A DNA stretch of 64,000 bases from Hymenobacter psychrophilus (GTDB lineage: Bacteria; Bacteroidota; Bacteroidia; Cytophagales; Hymenobacteraceae): assembly GCF_900107135.1 (NCBI RefSeq), contig NZ_FNOV01000013.1, positions 50,418-114,417 of the forward strand, given 5' to 3'. The position numbers and the translations under genes were made by a program. This document shows, piece after piece, positions 25,961-34,396 of the stretch (its first letter is position 1; each line of letters starts with the position of its first letter). The notes under the pieces were generated by a model. It saw only the letters and a list, made by a program, of their open reading frames with translations, was not told the DNA's origin and did not search any database.

Positions 25961-26939
25961 GGGCGTCGGTGCCGGCCAGGCGTTTTAGGTGCGTGAGAAA
26001 CCAGACGGCAGCGGCGGTGGAAGCAACGAAGTAGTAGAGCCCAAGGGAGAACACCACATCTAGGCCGAACTCCGAGAGCAGCCACCCTAGCCCGTAGGTG
26101 AATGCTACATAGCCGTAGGCAGCGCCCAGCAGCAGAAACAGGTGCGAGTGCGCCCGGCGCCCGTACCAGAACAGTCCCGCACTCACGGCCAGAATCAGCA
26201 GCACCAGTAGCGCTTTGGGGTTTAGCACTTCGTTGAATAGGGCGGCCGTGGCGGCCCCGAGCAGCAGGTTGCCGCCCAGCAGAATATAGGTGTAGGCAAA
26301 GTGGGCCTTGCGATGACGGGTTTCGCTTAGCCAGCCAACCAGCAGTAGCAGTGCCCCAAGCGCTATGGCTGCCCGGCTTACCGAACCAGTCAGGAAGTTG
26401 TTTTCGAACACGGCCAACGGCTGGGTATTCAGCCCCACCCAAGCTGCCAGGGCCGTAATAGCCATCGATAGCACGCCCCGGTGGTCGAAGCGGTAGGCCA
26501 GCAAGAAGAACAAAACGGCCGGTAGCGCCAGCGCCAGCCCGTAGCGGGTGCCGAACAGCTCATACTGGGCCTGCAAATAGCCTTCGAGCACCAGAAATAG
26601 CAGGCAGCCGAGCAGTAGCAGGTAGTCGGCCAGCAGGCTGGAGCCGGGCACCAGGGTCCAACTGAAGGACTGGCGGTGGCGGGCAGCGTAGGCAAAACAG
26701 GCCGTCATCAGTAGCGCCACCACTGCTACTACTACGCCATGTCCAATCTGGTCGAGGTGCTCGTAGATGAGTACGCCCAGCCCGCCGCTGAGCAGCGTAA
26801 TTCCCAGGTAGAGCAGCGTCCGGATTTCGTAGTGCAGCGAGAAGGGCCGGGTTCGCTCGTCGGCCGTAATGGCAGTGGCTTGCTCGGTTGTTAGCAGGCC
26901 CCGGTCGCGGAGTTCGGCTATAAAAGGGTCGGCGCGCAT
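25944..26939 (-). CDS. DUF2157-family membrane protein
   Basis: A 331-aa protein opening MRADPFIAELRDRGLLTTEQ, a helical cytoplasmic part that ends ERTRPFSLHYEIRTLLYLGITLLSGGLGVLIYEHL, the hallmark of DUF2157 proteins, followed by about eight more membrane helices. The ATG at 26939 is preferred; the frame stays open to 27023 but adds a basic leader without the domain. Function is not established. It overlaps the next gene by 17 nt. Confidence 0.78.
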   Translation of the reverse strand: MRADPFIAELRDRGLLTTEQATAITADERTRPFSLHYEIRTLLYLGITLLSGGLGVLIYEHLDQIGHGVVVAVVALLMTACFAYAARHRQSFSWTLVPGSSLLADYLLLLGCLLFLVLEGYLQAQYELFGTRYGLALALPAVLFFLLAYRFDHRGVLSMAITALAAWVGLNTQPLAVFENNFLTGSVSRAAIALGALLLLVGWLSETRHRKAHFAYTYILLGGNLLLGAATAALFNEVLNPKALLVLLILAVSAGLFWYGRRAHSHLFLLLGAAYGYVAFTYGLGWLLSEFGLDVVFSLGLYYFVASTAAAVWFLTHLKRLAGTDAHEQGL

Positions 26940-27070
26940 GAAGCAGAACAAGTTGAAAAGCTGAATATAGCGGTCTTGCAACGGCTCGTTGCGTCGTAGC
27001 CTTCTGTGCTCCGGCCGTATCATAATCTGGCCGGGGCGCGTAAGGCCATGGCAACCTCTTCACTTTCGCT

Positions 27071-27736
27071 ATGGCCGACATCAACATCCAACGCAAGAAA
27101 AACACCCCCAGTCCCTGGCTGCTCCTGCTGGTGGTGCTGGCCGTAGTGGGGCTGGGCGCCTGGTTTTTATTTAAAGCTGAAATCAACGCCACCCGCAGCA
27201 CGCCGCCCCCACCGCCGCCACCGCCGGCCGAAACGCCGCTCGTGCCCGCCGACACGCTTATGGGCGCCGAAACCGGTCCCCGGCCCGATGCCGACATGGC
27301 CAACGATATGGCCGCCACCGCCCCGGTTACGCCCGATGTGCTGGCGGCTTTCGTGGCCGCCGACGCGGCGCAGCCCGGCTATGGCCGCGAGGCCCTGCGC
27401 CTGCTGACCTCGGCACTGGTGGGCCTCGTGGACCGCGACGACTTGCGCACGTCCGAAATCCAGATCCGCCGCGACGACCTGACCAGCGCTACTGCCCGCC
27501 TCGACGAGCCCGCTGCCCGTTTGCGGCCCGGGCTGGTGGCCGCGTCCAACCTCATGCAGGCCATTCAGCAACAGGGCTACCCCGAACTGCAAAACGAAGC
27601 ACAACGCCTAGCTGCCCAAGCTACCGACCTGAGTGGCCAGGCCGCGACACCCGAGGAGCAGCAAGCCTTGCGCAGCTATTTCGAGCGGGCCACCAAGCTG
27701 CTGCGGGCCTTCAATGCCCTGCCTGCGGGCCGTTAG
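27071..27736 (+). CDS. Membrane-anchored hypothetical protein with proline-rich linker
   Basis: The 221-aa protein has a cytoplasmic start (MADINIQRKKNTPSPW), one membrane helix (about 17-36, LLLLVVLAVVGLGAWFLF), a Pro-rich run (TPPPPPPPPPAETPL) and a helical periplasmic region (about 75-221) rich in Ala/Leu/Gln with no recognised motif. I do not recognise the family. It is 42 nt upstream of the PRC-barrel gene on the same strand. Confidence 0.75.
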   Translation: MADINIQRKKNTPSPWLLLLVVLAVVGLGAWFLFKAEINATRSTPPPPPPPPAETPLVPADTLMGAETGPRPDADMANDMAATAPVTPDVLAAFVAADAAQPGYGREALRLLTSALVGLVDRDDLRTSEIQIRRDDLTSATARLDEPAARLRPGLVAASNLMQAIQQQGYPELQNEAQRLAAQATDLSGQAATPEEQQALRSYFERATKLLRAFNALPAGR

Positions 27737-27778
27737 GCCCGGCCCGATTTTTCCTTCCTGATTTCAGCATCTTTCTTC

Positions 27779-28267
27779 ATGGAAACCCCTTCCGATTCCA
27801 TTCCTTCGGCCCAGGGCTTGCACCTGCGCCGCCTGCGCGACCTGACCGAGTTTGAGGTAGCCGACGACAACCCCGACGTGCGCGGCTGGCCCGTACGCGG
27901 GGCTGATGGCCGCCAGTTCGGCCAGGTATTCGAGCTGATTGTGGATGTGGACGCACTGAAAGTGCGCTACCTCGATCTGCAGCTCGATGGCAGCCTTGGT
28001 ATTGATGAGCGCGACAACCACATCCTGCTGCCCATCGGCGTGGCCGCCCTCGATGAGGAAGCCGACAACGTATTCGTGCCCTCACTCACCTACGAGTCGG
28101 TAATTCAATACCCGCCCTACAACGAAATCCAGATAACCCGTGAGTATGAGCAGGCCATGTTGCAGGCGCTCAGCCTGGGCCTGCCTGCCGCCAGTACCGA
28201 ACCCGATTTCTATAGCCAGCCCGGCTACGATACGGCTACATTTTACCAGCGCCGCCGGCTGAAGTAG
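27779..28267 (+). CDS. PRC-barrel domain protein
   Basis: The 162-aa protein carries one PRC-barrel module at about 18-100: LRDLTEFEVADDNPDVRGWPVRGADGR, then QVFELIVDVDALKVRYLDLQL and LLPIGVAALDEEADNVFVPS. PRC barrels occur in the photosynthetic reaction centre H subunit and in RimM but also in many stress proteins of unknown function. The C-terminal part (QITREYEQAMLQAL...) is helical. It likely shares a transcript with the gene before it; a long hairpin lies downstream. Confidence 0.8.
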   Translation: METPSDSIPSAQGLHLRRLRDLTEFEVADDNPDVRGWPVRGADGRQFGQVFELIVDVDALKVRYLDLQLDGSLGIDERDNHILLPIGVAALDEEADNVFVPSLTYESVIQYPPYNEIQITREYEQAMLQALSLGLPAASTEPDFYSQPGYDTATFYQRRRLK

Positions 28268-28281
28268 AAGGGCGCAAAATG

Positions 28282-28384
28282 AGAACGGCGTAGGGTGCGG
28301 AGCTTATCCCCACCCGCCGTTGAACGACCACATCAGGTTTTGTTCAACGGCGGGCGGGGACAAGCCCCGCACCCTACGCCGTTC
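28282..28384. repeat. Long intergenic inverted repeat between the PRC-barrel gene and hemH
   Basis: Arms of about 44 nt each (28282-28325 with 28341-28384) pair with three mismatches, around a loop of about 16 nt. All three mismatches become G-U pairs in a minus-strand RNA, i.e. in the hemH transcript, so it may also end that transcript. A degenerate relative lies at 90-165. Confidence 0.75.
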
Positions 28385-28386
28385 TG

Positions 28387-29424
28387 TTAGTTCCGCCGGA
28401 TCATGCCGGCTACGGCTTCTACCCACATCGGCTCGGAGTTGAGGCTGGGCACGAGCTGCCAGTGTTTGCCGCCGGCTTCTTCGAACAACTCCTTGAATTC
28501 ATCGCCCACTTCAATGGTAGTTTCGAGGCAATCGGCCACGAAGGCGGGGGAGAAGGCCAGCACGTTGTGGATCCCCTTGGCAGGGTATTCCTTGATAACC
28601 TCGTCGGTGTAGGGCTGCAGCCACGGGTCGCGAAGGCGGCTTTGCAGGCGGCTCTGGAAGGTGGTGGTGTACTGCTCCGGCGTCAGGCCGAGGGCTTTGC
28701 CCAGCTGGCGCGAGGTTTCGTAGCACTGCGCCCGGTAGCAGTAGCGGTTGTTTTTGTTGTAGGATTTGCAGCAGTCGCCCAGCTTGCAGTAGCCTTTGTG
28801 ACTGCCCTTCAGCACGTGCCGCTCCGGGATGCCGTGGTAGCTGAATACGAAGTGGTCGTAGTCGTGCTTGGCCATTTCGGCCTTGCCCAGCATGGCGAAG
28901 GTTTCGATGAAGCCCGGCTCGTCGACGAAGTTGCTGATGAAGCTGATGTTGGGCACAATCCACCACTTGCTTACGAGGTCCATTACCTTCTCCTGCACCG
29001 AGCCGGTACTGGCCGAGGCATACTGCGGAAACAGCGGCAGCACGATAATGCGGCTCACGGCGGCGTCGCGCAGTTCCTGCAGGGCGCTTTCCACGCTCGG
29101 GTTCTGGTAGCGCATCCCAAAAGCCACCAGATAATCGGAACCCAGCTCTTCCTGCACTTTCTGCTTTAGATCGAGGCCATGGAAGAGCAAGGGCGAGCCG
29201 CGCTCCGTCCAGAGCTGCTGGTAGATTTTGGCCGATTTGGGCGCCCGCAACGGAACCACCAGCCCCCGGAACAGCGGGTAACGGATGGCGGCCGGCATGT
29301 CCACCACGCGGGCATCGGTCAGAAACTCGTTGAGGTAGCGGCGTACATCGGGCGTCTGGGGCGAGTCGGGCGTACCGAGGTTGACGAGCAGCACGCCGAT
29401 GCGGCCTTGGTTGGAAGAAGACAT
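28387..29424 (-). CDS. hemH: Ferrochelatase
   Basis: The 345-aa enzyme inserts iron into protoporphyrin (or coproporphyrin) at the end of heme synthesis. It opens GRIGVLLVNLGTPDSPQTPDVRRYL, has the active-site loop VFSYHGIPERHV (His197) and QSRLQSRLRDPWLQPYTDEVI near the end. Between them lies a cysteine-rich stretch with Cys213, Cys218, Cys219, Cys229 and Cys234, an insert seen in many Bacteroidetes ferrochelatases. It lies divergent from era. No other heme gene is in the window. Confidence 0.94.
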   Translation of the reverse strand: MSSSNQGRIGVLLVNLGTPDSPQTPDVRRYLNEFLTDARVVDMPAAIRYPLFRGLVVPLRAPKSAKIYQQLWTERGSPLLFHGLDLKQKVQEELGSDYLVAFGMRYQNPSVESALQELRDAAVSRIIVLPLFPQYASASTGSVQEKVMDLVSKWWIVPNISFISNFVDEPGFIETFAMLGKAEMAKHDYDHFVFSYHGIPERHVLKGSHKGYCKLGDCCKSYNKNNRYCYRAQCYETSRQLGKALGLTPEQYTTTFQSRLQSRLRDPWLQPYTDEVIKEYPAKGIHNVLAFSPAFVADCLETTIEVGDEFKELFEEAGGKHWQLVPSLNSEPMWVEAVAGMIRRN

Positions 29425-29607
29425 GGGCTATTTAGGCTGATAGCTGACAGCGCTTAGCTGGCAGCTTTTTTCGGTAGAACCATCGGCGTCACTGCCGACT
29501 GACACTTACAGGTCGTGCATGTAACCGTAAAGTTGGCCGGTTATCTTCAATCTGAACACAAAAAAGCGAGCAGGTAACCGGTAATAGCGAACGGCTCAGA
29601 AAAATCG

Positions 29608-29615
29608 TACCTTTG
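29608..29615 (+). promoter_or_regulatory. Candidate -7 box for era
   Basis: TACCTTTG, 23 nt before the era ATG; a -33 TTTG is not evident at the expected distance. Confidence 0.5.
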
Positions 29616-29638
29616 CAGCCCAAATTTCAGCATCTGAA

Positions 29639-30538
29639 ATGAATACCGAACCTACCCCGCACCGCGCTGGCTTTGTGAGCATTATCGGCAAGCCCAACGT
29701 GGGCAAGTCCACGCTCATGAACGCCTTGCTGGGCGAACGGCTCAGCATCGTCACGAGCAAAGCCCAGACCACGCGCCACCGCATCCTGGGCATCCTCAAC
29801 GGCGACGACTTCCAGCTCATCTACTCCGATACGCCCGGCATCATCCAGCCCAAGTATGAGCTGCACAACGCCATGATGTCGTTCGTGTACTCTTCCCTGG
29901 AAGACGCCGACGTGGTGCTGTTCGTGACCGATATCTACGAGAAGCACGACGAGGAGCCGGTGGTCGAGCGCCTGCGCAAAATGGTGGATACGCCCATTCT
30001 GCTGCTGGTGAACAAAATCGACCAGGCCGACCAGGAGCAGGTAGAAGCCAAAGTGGAATACTGGCGCGAGCACCTGCCCAACGCGGCCCGGGTGCTGCCC
30101 ATTTCGGCCCTCGAACAGTTTGGTACCGCCGAGCTGCTCGATCTGGTGCTGGGCTATCTGCCGGTGCATCCGCCCTACTACCCCAAAGATGAGCTGACAG
30201 ACAAGCCTGAGCGGTTTTTCGCCGCCGAAATGATTCGGGAGAAAATCTTCAAGCTCTATAAAAAGGAAGTGCCCTACAGCTGCGAAGTAGGCATCGAGGA
30301 GTTCAAGGAAGACGAAGATATCATCCGCATCCGGGCCGTGATATACGTGGAGCGCAACTCCCAGAAAGGCATCATTATCGGCCAGCAGGGCGCGGCCCTC
30401 AAAAAGGTAGGCACCTGGGCCCGCGAGGAAATGGAGAAGTTCTTCCGCAAGAAAGTCTTCCTCGAAACCTACGTCAAAGTCGATGAAAACTGGCGCACCG
30501 ACCCGAAAGCCCTGAACCGCTTCGGGTACAGTCAATAA
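29639..30538 (+). CDS. era: GTPase Era
   Basis: The 299-aa GTPase binds 16S rRNA and helps 30S maturation. It has G1 GKPNVGKSTLMN, G3 DTPGIIQPKYELHNAM, G4 NKIDQAD and the C-terminal KH domain (GIIIGQQGAALKKVGTWAREEMEKFF). The ATG at 29639 and total length are standard. A long palindrome follows the stop, then der. Confidence 0.96.
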   Translation: MNTEPTPHRAGFVSIIGKPNVGKSTLMNALLGERLSIVTSKAQTTRHRILGILNGDDFQLIYSDTPGIIQPKYELHNAMMSFVYSSLEDADVVLFVTDIYEKHDEEPVVERLRKMVDTPILLLVNKIDQADQEQVEAKVEYWREHLPNAARVLPISALEQFGTAELLDLVLGYLPVHPPYYPKDELTDKPERFFAAEMIREKIFKLYKKEVPYSCEVGIEEFKEDEDIIRIRAVIYVERNSQKGIIIGQQGAALKKVGTWAREEMEKFFRKKVFLETYVKVDENWRTDPKALNRFGYSQ

Positions 30539-30563
30539 GGTGAGATAGTGAGTGGAAAACGTT

Positions 30564-30662
30564 TGTCATCCTGAGCGAAGCGAAGGACCTTCTTACGGTA
30601 GCACCATTGCTACAACGATTGGTACTACCGTAAGAAGGTCCTTCGCTTCGCTCAGGATGACA
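30564..30662. repeat. Intergenic palindrome, family A copy 1
   Basis: Perfect 38-bp arms (30564-30601 and 30625-30662) surround a 23-nt loop. The outer 26 bases, TGTCATCCTGAGCG followed by AAGCGAAGGACCT, are shared with the copy at 61039-61134. It lies in the era-der gap. Confidence 0.85.
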
Positions 30663-30768
30663 TAAACTCACCACTTCACCACCCCATCAAAATCCGACCA
30701 CTCAACAACTCACTTAACTACTCCGGGCACTGCCGAAATTGGTCGGGCCGGCGGCTGGAGTCAGACAT

Positions 30769-32091
30769 ATGAAGAATACCATTGCCATTGTCGGGCGCCC
30801 CAATGTGGGCAAATCGACCCTTTTTAACCGCCTCGTCGGTCAGCGCAAAGCCATCATGGACGACGAGAGCGGCGTAACCCGCGACCGGCACTACGGCTAC
30901 GGCGACTGGATCGGGAAGTACTACACCGTGATTGACACCGGCGGCTACGTACACAACTCCGACGACATCTTCGAGGGCGAAATCAACAAGCAGGTCAAGC
31001 TGGCTATTGATGAGGCCGACGTGGTGCTGTTTATGGTGGATACCATTGCCGGCGTGCACAGCCTCGACGAGGAATTTGCCAGCGTACTGCGCCGCTACCA
31101 GGGCAAAAAGCCCATCTACATCGTTGCCAACAAGGCCGATACCAACAACCGCATTCACGCGGCCGGCGAGTTCTACGCGTTGGGCGTGGGCGACGGCGAA
31201 ATCTACCCGATTTCCTCGGCCAGCGGCTCGGGCACCGGCGATTTGCTCGACGCCGTGGTGAGTCACTTCGAGGACGAAGGCATTGAGGAGCCCGATCTGG
31301 GCATTCCGAAAATTGCCATCGTGGGCCGGCCCAACGTGGGCAAGTCGTCGTTCGTGAACCTGCTGCTGGGTACCGACCGCAGCATCGTAACCGATATTGC
31401 CGGCACCACCCGCGACTCCATTCAGGCTCGTTACAACGCCTTCGGCAACGAGTTCATGCTGGTCGATACGGCCGGTTTGCGTCGTAAAACCAAGGTGCAC
31501 GAAGACGTGGAATTCTACTCGGTGCTCCGCTCGTTGCGGGCCCTGGAAGAGGCCGACGTATGCGTGGTGATGCTCGACGCCACCCGTGGCATCGAGTCGC
31601 AGGACGTGAACATCATCGGCTTGGCCGACAAGAACCGCAAAGGCATCGTGATTCTGGTGAACAAGTGGGACCTGATCGAGAACAAGGAAACCAACACGGC
31701 CAAGGAGTTCGAGGCGAAAATCATGGAGAAGATTGCGCCCATCGCGTATCCGCCCGTCATTTTCACCTCGGTACTCACCAAGCAGCGCGTACACAAGGCC
31801 ATTGAAACGGCCATCGACGTGTACAACAACAAGCGCCGTAAAATCCCGACCTCGGAGTTGAACGAAGTGATGCTCAAGGAAATTGAGAAGTACCCGCCGC
31901 CCATCCAGAAGGGCAAGCTGGTACGCATCAAATACGTTACTCAGCTGCCAACGCACAACCCGGTGTTTGCCTTCTTCTGCAACCTGCCGCAGTACGTGAA
32001 GGAAAGCTACACCCGCTACCTCGAAAACCGCATGCGCGAGCATTTCGACTTCACCGGCGTGCCCATCGGCATCGTGTTCCGCAAGAAGTAA
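30769..32091 (+). CDS. der: Ribosome biogenesis GTPase Der (EngA)
   Basis: The 440-aa protein has two tandem GTPase domains and acts in 50S assembly. The first has GRPNVGKSTLFNRLVG and DTGGY, the second GRPNVGKSSFVNLLLG, DTAGLRRKTKVHEDVEFYS and NKWDLIENKE, followed by the C-terminal KH-like domain ending PIGIVFRKK. The ATG at 30769 is preferred over one at 30739 because it starts the first domain directly. A hairpin with long T tract follows. Confidence 0.96.
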   Translation: MKNTIAIVGRPNVGKSTLFNRLVGQRKAIMDDESGVTRDRHYGYGDWIGKYYTVIDTGGYVHNSDDIFEGEINKQVKLAIDEADVVLFMVDTIAGVHSLDEEFASVLRRYQGKKPIYIVANKADTNNRIHAAGEFYALGVGDGEIYPISSASGSGTGDLLDAVVSHFEDEGIEEPDLGIPKIAIVGRPNVGKSSFVNLLLGTDRSIVTDIAGTTRDSIQARYNAFGNEFMLVDTAGLRRKTKVHEDVEFYSVLRSLRALEEADVCVVMLDATRGIESQDVNIIGLADKNRKGIVILVNKWDLIENKETNTAKEFEAKIMEKIAPIAYPPVIFTSVLTKQRVHKAIETAIDVYNNKRRKIPTSELNEVMLKEIEKYPPPIQKGKLVRIKYVTQLPTHNPVFAFFCNLPQYVKESYTRYLENRMREHFDFTGVPIGIVFRKK

Positions 32092-32136
32092 GCAACGCCA
32101 AGAGGCTCCTGGCCGCATGCTGAAAGGATTTAGGGG

Positions 32137-32174
32137 CGGCGGCTGAAAAAAGATGCGTTTTTTTTCAGCCGCCG
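32137..32174 (+). terminator. Terminator after der
   Basis: CGGCGGCTGAAAAAA pairs with TTTTTTCAGCCGCCG around a GATGCG-type loop. Confidence 0.75.
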
Positions 32175-32285
32175 GGTTACCTCCTCTACTTTCAGGTATA
32201 AAGCCTCAAATCAGCCAGTAATTCTTCGGAAACGTTGGCTCGGTTTATCAAAAACGACTTTCCAATTTCTTCAACAACCCCCATC

Positions 32286-32525
32286 ATGAAAAAAGTACTG
32301 TTCCTCGCCCTGGCCGCTGTTTCGTTCTCGTTCGCTTCGTGCGACAGCAAGACTGAAGATGCTCAGGAGCAAGCTGCTGACAACGTAGAAGAAGCCGGCG
32401 AAATGAAGGCTGACGCTATGGAAGAGAAGGCTGACATGGTTCGTGACTCGGCTGATGCCAAGGCTGACGCTATGGAAAACACCGCTGACGCCATGGATGC
32501 TCCTGCTACCACGCCTGCTCAGTAA
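32286..32525 (+). CDS. Small Ala/Lys/Asp-rich lipoprotein
   Basis: The 79-aa product has a lipoprotein signal (MKKVLFLALAAVSFSFASC, lipobox FASC) and a mature part of degenerate repeats such as EMKADAMEEKADMVRDSADAK and ADAMENTADAMDAP, with an 11- to 14-residue period of ADAM. It would be a helical lipoprotein, comparable to small entericidin- or YtxH-like lipoproteins, but no family is certain. It has its own strong terminator, so it is likely an independent and well-expressed transcript. Confidence 0.8.
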   Translation: MKKVLFLALAAVSFSFASCDSKTEDAQEQAADNVEEAGEMKADAMEEKADMVRDSADAKADAMENTADAMDAPATTPAQ

Positions 32526-32551
32526 TTACTGCCGCATCCTTCACCGGATGT

Positions 32552-32590
32552 AAAAAAGAGGCCTCCCGCTTGCGGGAGGCCTCTTTTTTT
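32552..32590 (+). terminator. Terminator after the small lipoprotein
   Basis: The 18-bp stem AGAGGCCTCCCGC / GCGGGAGGCCTCT with flanking A and T tracts. Confidence 0.9.
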
Positions 32591-32602
32591 GTTGCTATTA
32601 TA

Positions 32603-33169
32603 TCAGCCCAGCCGGCGTTGCAACAGGCCGTCGACTACCTCGAATAGCTTATGCGGCGGGTAGGTGCGCCAGGGCAACTCGTCGAGCTGGCCGCCGAAGT
32701 TGAGGTAGGAGTCGATGTTGTACTGGCGCATTTCGCGGCTCACGTGCTCCTGGAAGTTCACGGCCGCAATCCAGCCGTCTTCCACGTCCTCAAACCACTC
32801 CTCATAATAGTCGTCTTCCGAGCCGTGGAAGTTGAACACGTTTTCGCCGATGAGGATAAATTTACGGATACCCTCGTGCGTCATCAGGTCGATGATATTA
32901 CGCTTGAGCTCCATGATGTCGTTTTCGATGGCGTCGTTCCACTCGCCGATGAACTCGATGATGGCCGCGCCCAACTCGTAATCCACAAACAGAATCTTCA
33001 GAAACAGCGTCTCGGACCCCAGGCTGTCCCACTGCGGATGGATGTAGTACCCGTAGATGGTGTTGACGTAAGAATCGAGGCTATTTTCGGCTTCGTGCAG
33101 GGGCGAAAGTGGGTCGTCGGAGGCCGAATAGTGGTCCAGCCAGGCATAGTGCGGTTCGATAGTGTGCAT
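32603..33169 (-). CDS. Conserved hypothetical protein, 188 aa
   Basis: A soluble acidic protein without signal peptide or membrane helix. It has a segment rich in aromatic and acidic residues (NVFNFHGSEDDYYEEWFEDVEDGW) and helical stretches. I do not recognise the family. It is the last gene of a minus-strand run that begins with the formimidoylglutamase; it lies 85 nt after the small membrane gene. Confidence 0.72.
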   Translation of the reverse strand: MHTIEPHYAWLDHYSASDDPLSPLHEAENSLDSYVNTIYGYYIHPQWDSLGSETLFLKILFVDYELGAAIIEFIGEWNDAIENDIMELKRNIIDLMTHEGIRKFILIGENVFNFHGSEDDYYEEWFEDVEDGWIAAVNFQEHVSREMRQYNIDSYLNFGGQLDELPWRTYPPHKLFEVVDGLLQRRLG

Positions 33170-33254
33170 AGAAACTAGCTTCAGCTTGCGAAGTAGGTAG
33201 AACAGTACCCGGCGCTGGTTTTGTTCAAGAGGCTGCGCATCTAGCGACTCAATA

Positions 33255-33476
33255 CTAACCCAGCCATACTCGCATTACCATGAACAACAAGCCTGGTATT
33301 GCCATCAGCAAGGCCAAGGCCGCAGTTAGCCAAAGCCTCCGTCGAACGGTTAGAACAGCCGCGATAAGCAGCAAAAGTCCAACCGAGCCAGTAAAAGGTA
33401 CTGACCCTATCATTGGTAACAGACCTTCGCCGCTGCGAACTATCAGCGTGCATAGGCCAGACTGGATCAAAATCAT
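33255..33476 (-). CDS. Small three-helix membrane protein
   Basis: The 73-aa product (from the ATG at 33476) has hydrophobic segments at about 2-15, 24-45 and 50-70 (GSVGLLLLIAAVLTV and LTAALALLMAIPGLLFMVM). It follows murQ by 42 nt on the same strand. Short ORFs of this kind can be spurious, but the helix pattern and position support it moderately. Confidence 0.5.
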   Translation of the reverse strand: MILIQSGLCTLIVRSGEGLLPMIGSVPFTGSVGLLLLIAAVLTVRRRLWLTAALALLMAIPGLLFMVMRVWLG

Positions 33477-33518
33477 CCCCAAGTCAAGAGCTGGATTGCT
33501 CGATTGGATATAACCATA

Positions 33519-34322
33519 TCAATGCCCGCTGTAGGCTGCCAGCGCCGCCCGCACCGAGCCGTGCAGCTCCAGCAGCTCGGCGGCCTTAGATTGCTCCAGG
33601 CCCAGCTCGTCCATCAGCATCTTTTCGCCACGGTCTACCAGTTTGGCATTGCTGAGCTGCATGTCCACCATTTTATTGCCCTTCACGCGGCCCAGCCTAA
33701 TGAAGGTGGCCGTGGTAAGCATATTGAGCGCCAGTTTCTGGCCAGTACCGGCCTTGAGGCGGGTGCTGCCGGTTACGAACTCCGGTCCGGTCACTACTTC
33801 CACCGGAAACTCCGCCGCGGCTGCCACCGCCGAATCGGCGTTGCACACGATGCAGCCCGTGGCCAGCCCGTGCTGCCGGGCCTGCTCCAGTCCGCCAATA
33901 ACATAAGGCGTGCGGCCCGAAGCGGCAATACCCACCACAATATCCTTATCGGTTATATCGTAAGCCTGTAAGTCCAGCCAGGCTTGCTGGGCATCATCCT
34001 CGGCGTTTTCCACCGCCTTGCGGATGGCCGTGTCGCCGCCCGCAATCAGGCCAATAACCACGCCGTGGGGCACACCAAAGGTGGGCGGGCACTCCGAGGC
34101 ATCGAGAATACCGAGCCGGCCGCTGGTGCCTGCGCCGATGTAGAACAGCCGCCCGCCCGCACCCAGCCGGGCCACGGTGGCCTCTACCAGCGCTTCCAGC
34201 TGCGGTAGCGCCCGGGCCACGGCCTGAGGCACCGTCTGGTCGAGTTGGTTCATACCGGCCAGCAGTGCCGCAGTGGGCAGCGTTTCGAGGTGGTTGAATT
34301 CGGAGGCGCTTTCGGTTGTCAT
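33519..34322 (-). CDS. murQ: N-acetylmuramic acid 6-phosphate etherase
   Basis: The 267-aa SIS-fold enzyme cleaves the lactyl ether of MurNAc-6-phosphate in peptidoglycan recycling. It has the opening TTESASEFNHLETL, the SIS region GGRLFYIGAGTSGRLGILDASECPPTFG and later VVGIAASGRTPYVIGGLEQAR and the C-terminal KLVDRGEKMLMDELGLEQSKAAELL. The ATG at 34322 is chosen because it starts the conserved STES-like segment. It is a little shorter than E. coli MurQ (298 aa), mostly at the C terminus. No MurNAc phosphotransferase lies nearby. Confidence 0.94.
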   Translation of the reverse strand: MTTESASEFNHLETLPTAALLAGMNQLDQTVPQAVARALPQLEALVEATVARLGAGGRLFYIGAGTSGRLGILDASECPPTFGVPHGVVIGLIAGGDTAIRKAVENAEDDAQQAWLDLQAYDITDKDIVVGIAASGRTPYVIGGLEQARQHGLATGCIVCNADSAVAAAAEFPVEVVTGPEFVTGSTRLKAGTGQKLALNMLTTATFIRLGRVKGNKMVDMQLSNAKLVDRGEKMLMDELGLEQSKAAELLELHGSVRAALAAYSGH

Positions 34323-34396
34323 CGGAAGTTGAGGTTGTGCGTGAGAAAGCATACGAGCCAGTGCCCTAAAAGGCTGTTTCGTACTATTCACTAAAC

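Noticed and set aside
30718..32118. A 466-codon minus-strand frame opposite der
   Set aside because: Shadow of the two-domain GTPase; no independent motif or promoter.
33241..33453. Alternative 70-codon minus-strand frame overlapping the small membrane gene after murQ
   Set aside because: The overlapping frame at 33255-33476 has the better helix pattern and a start close to murQ.
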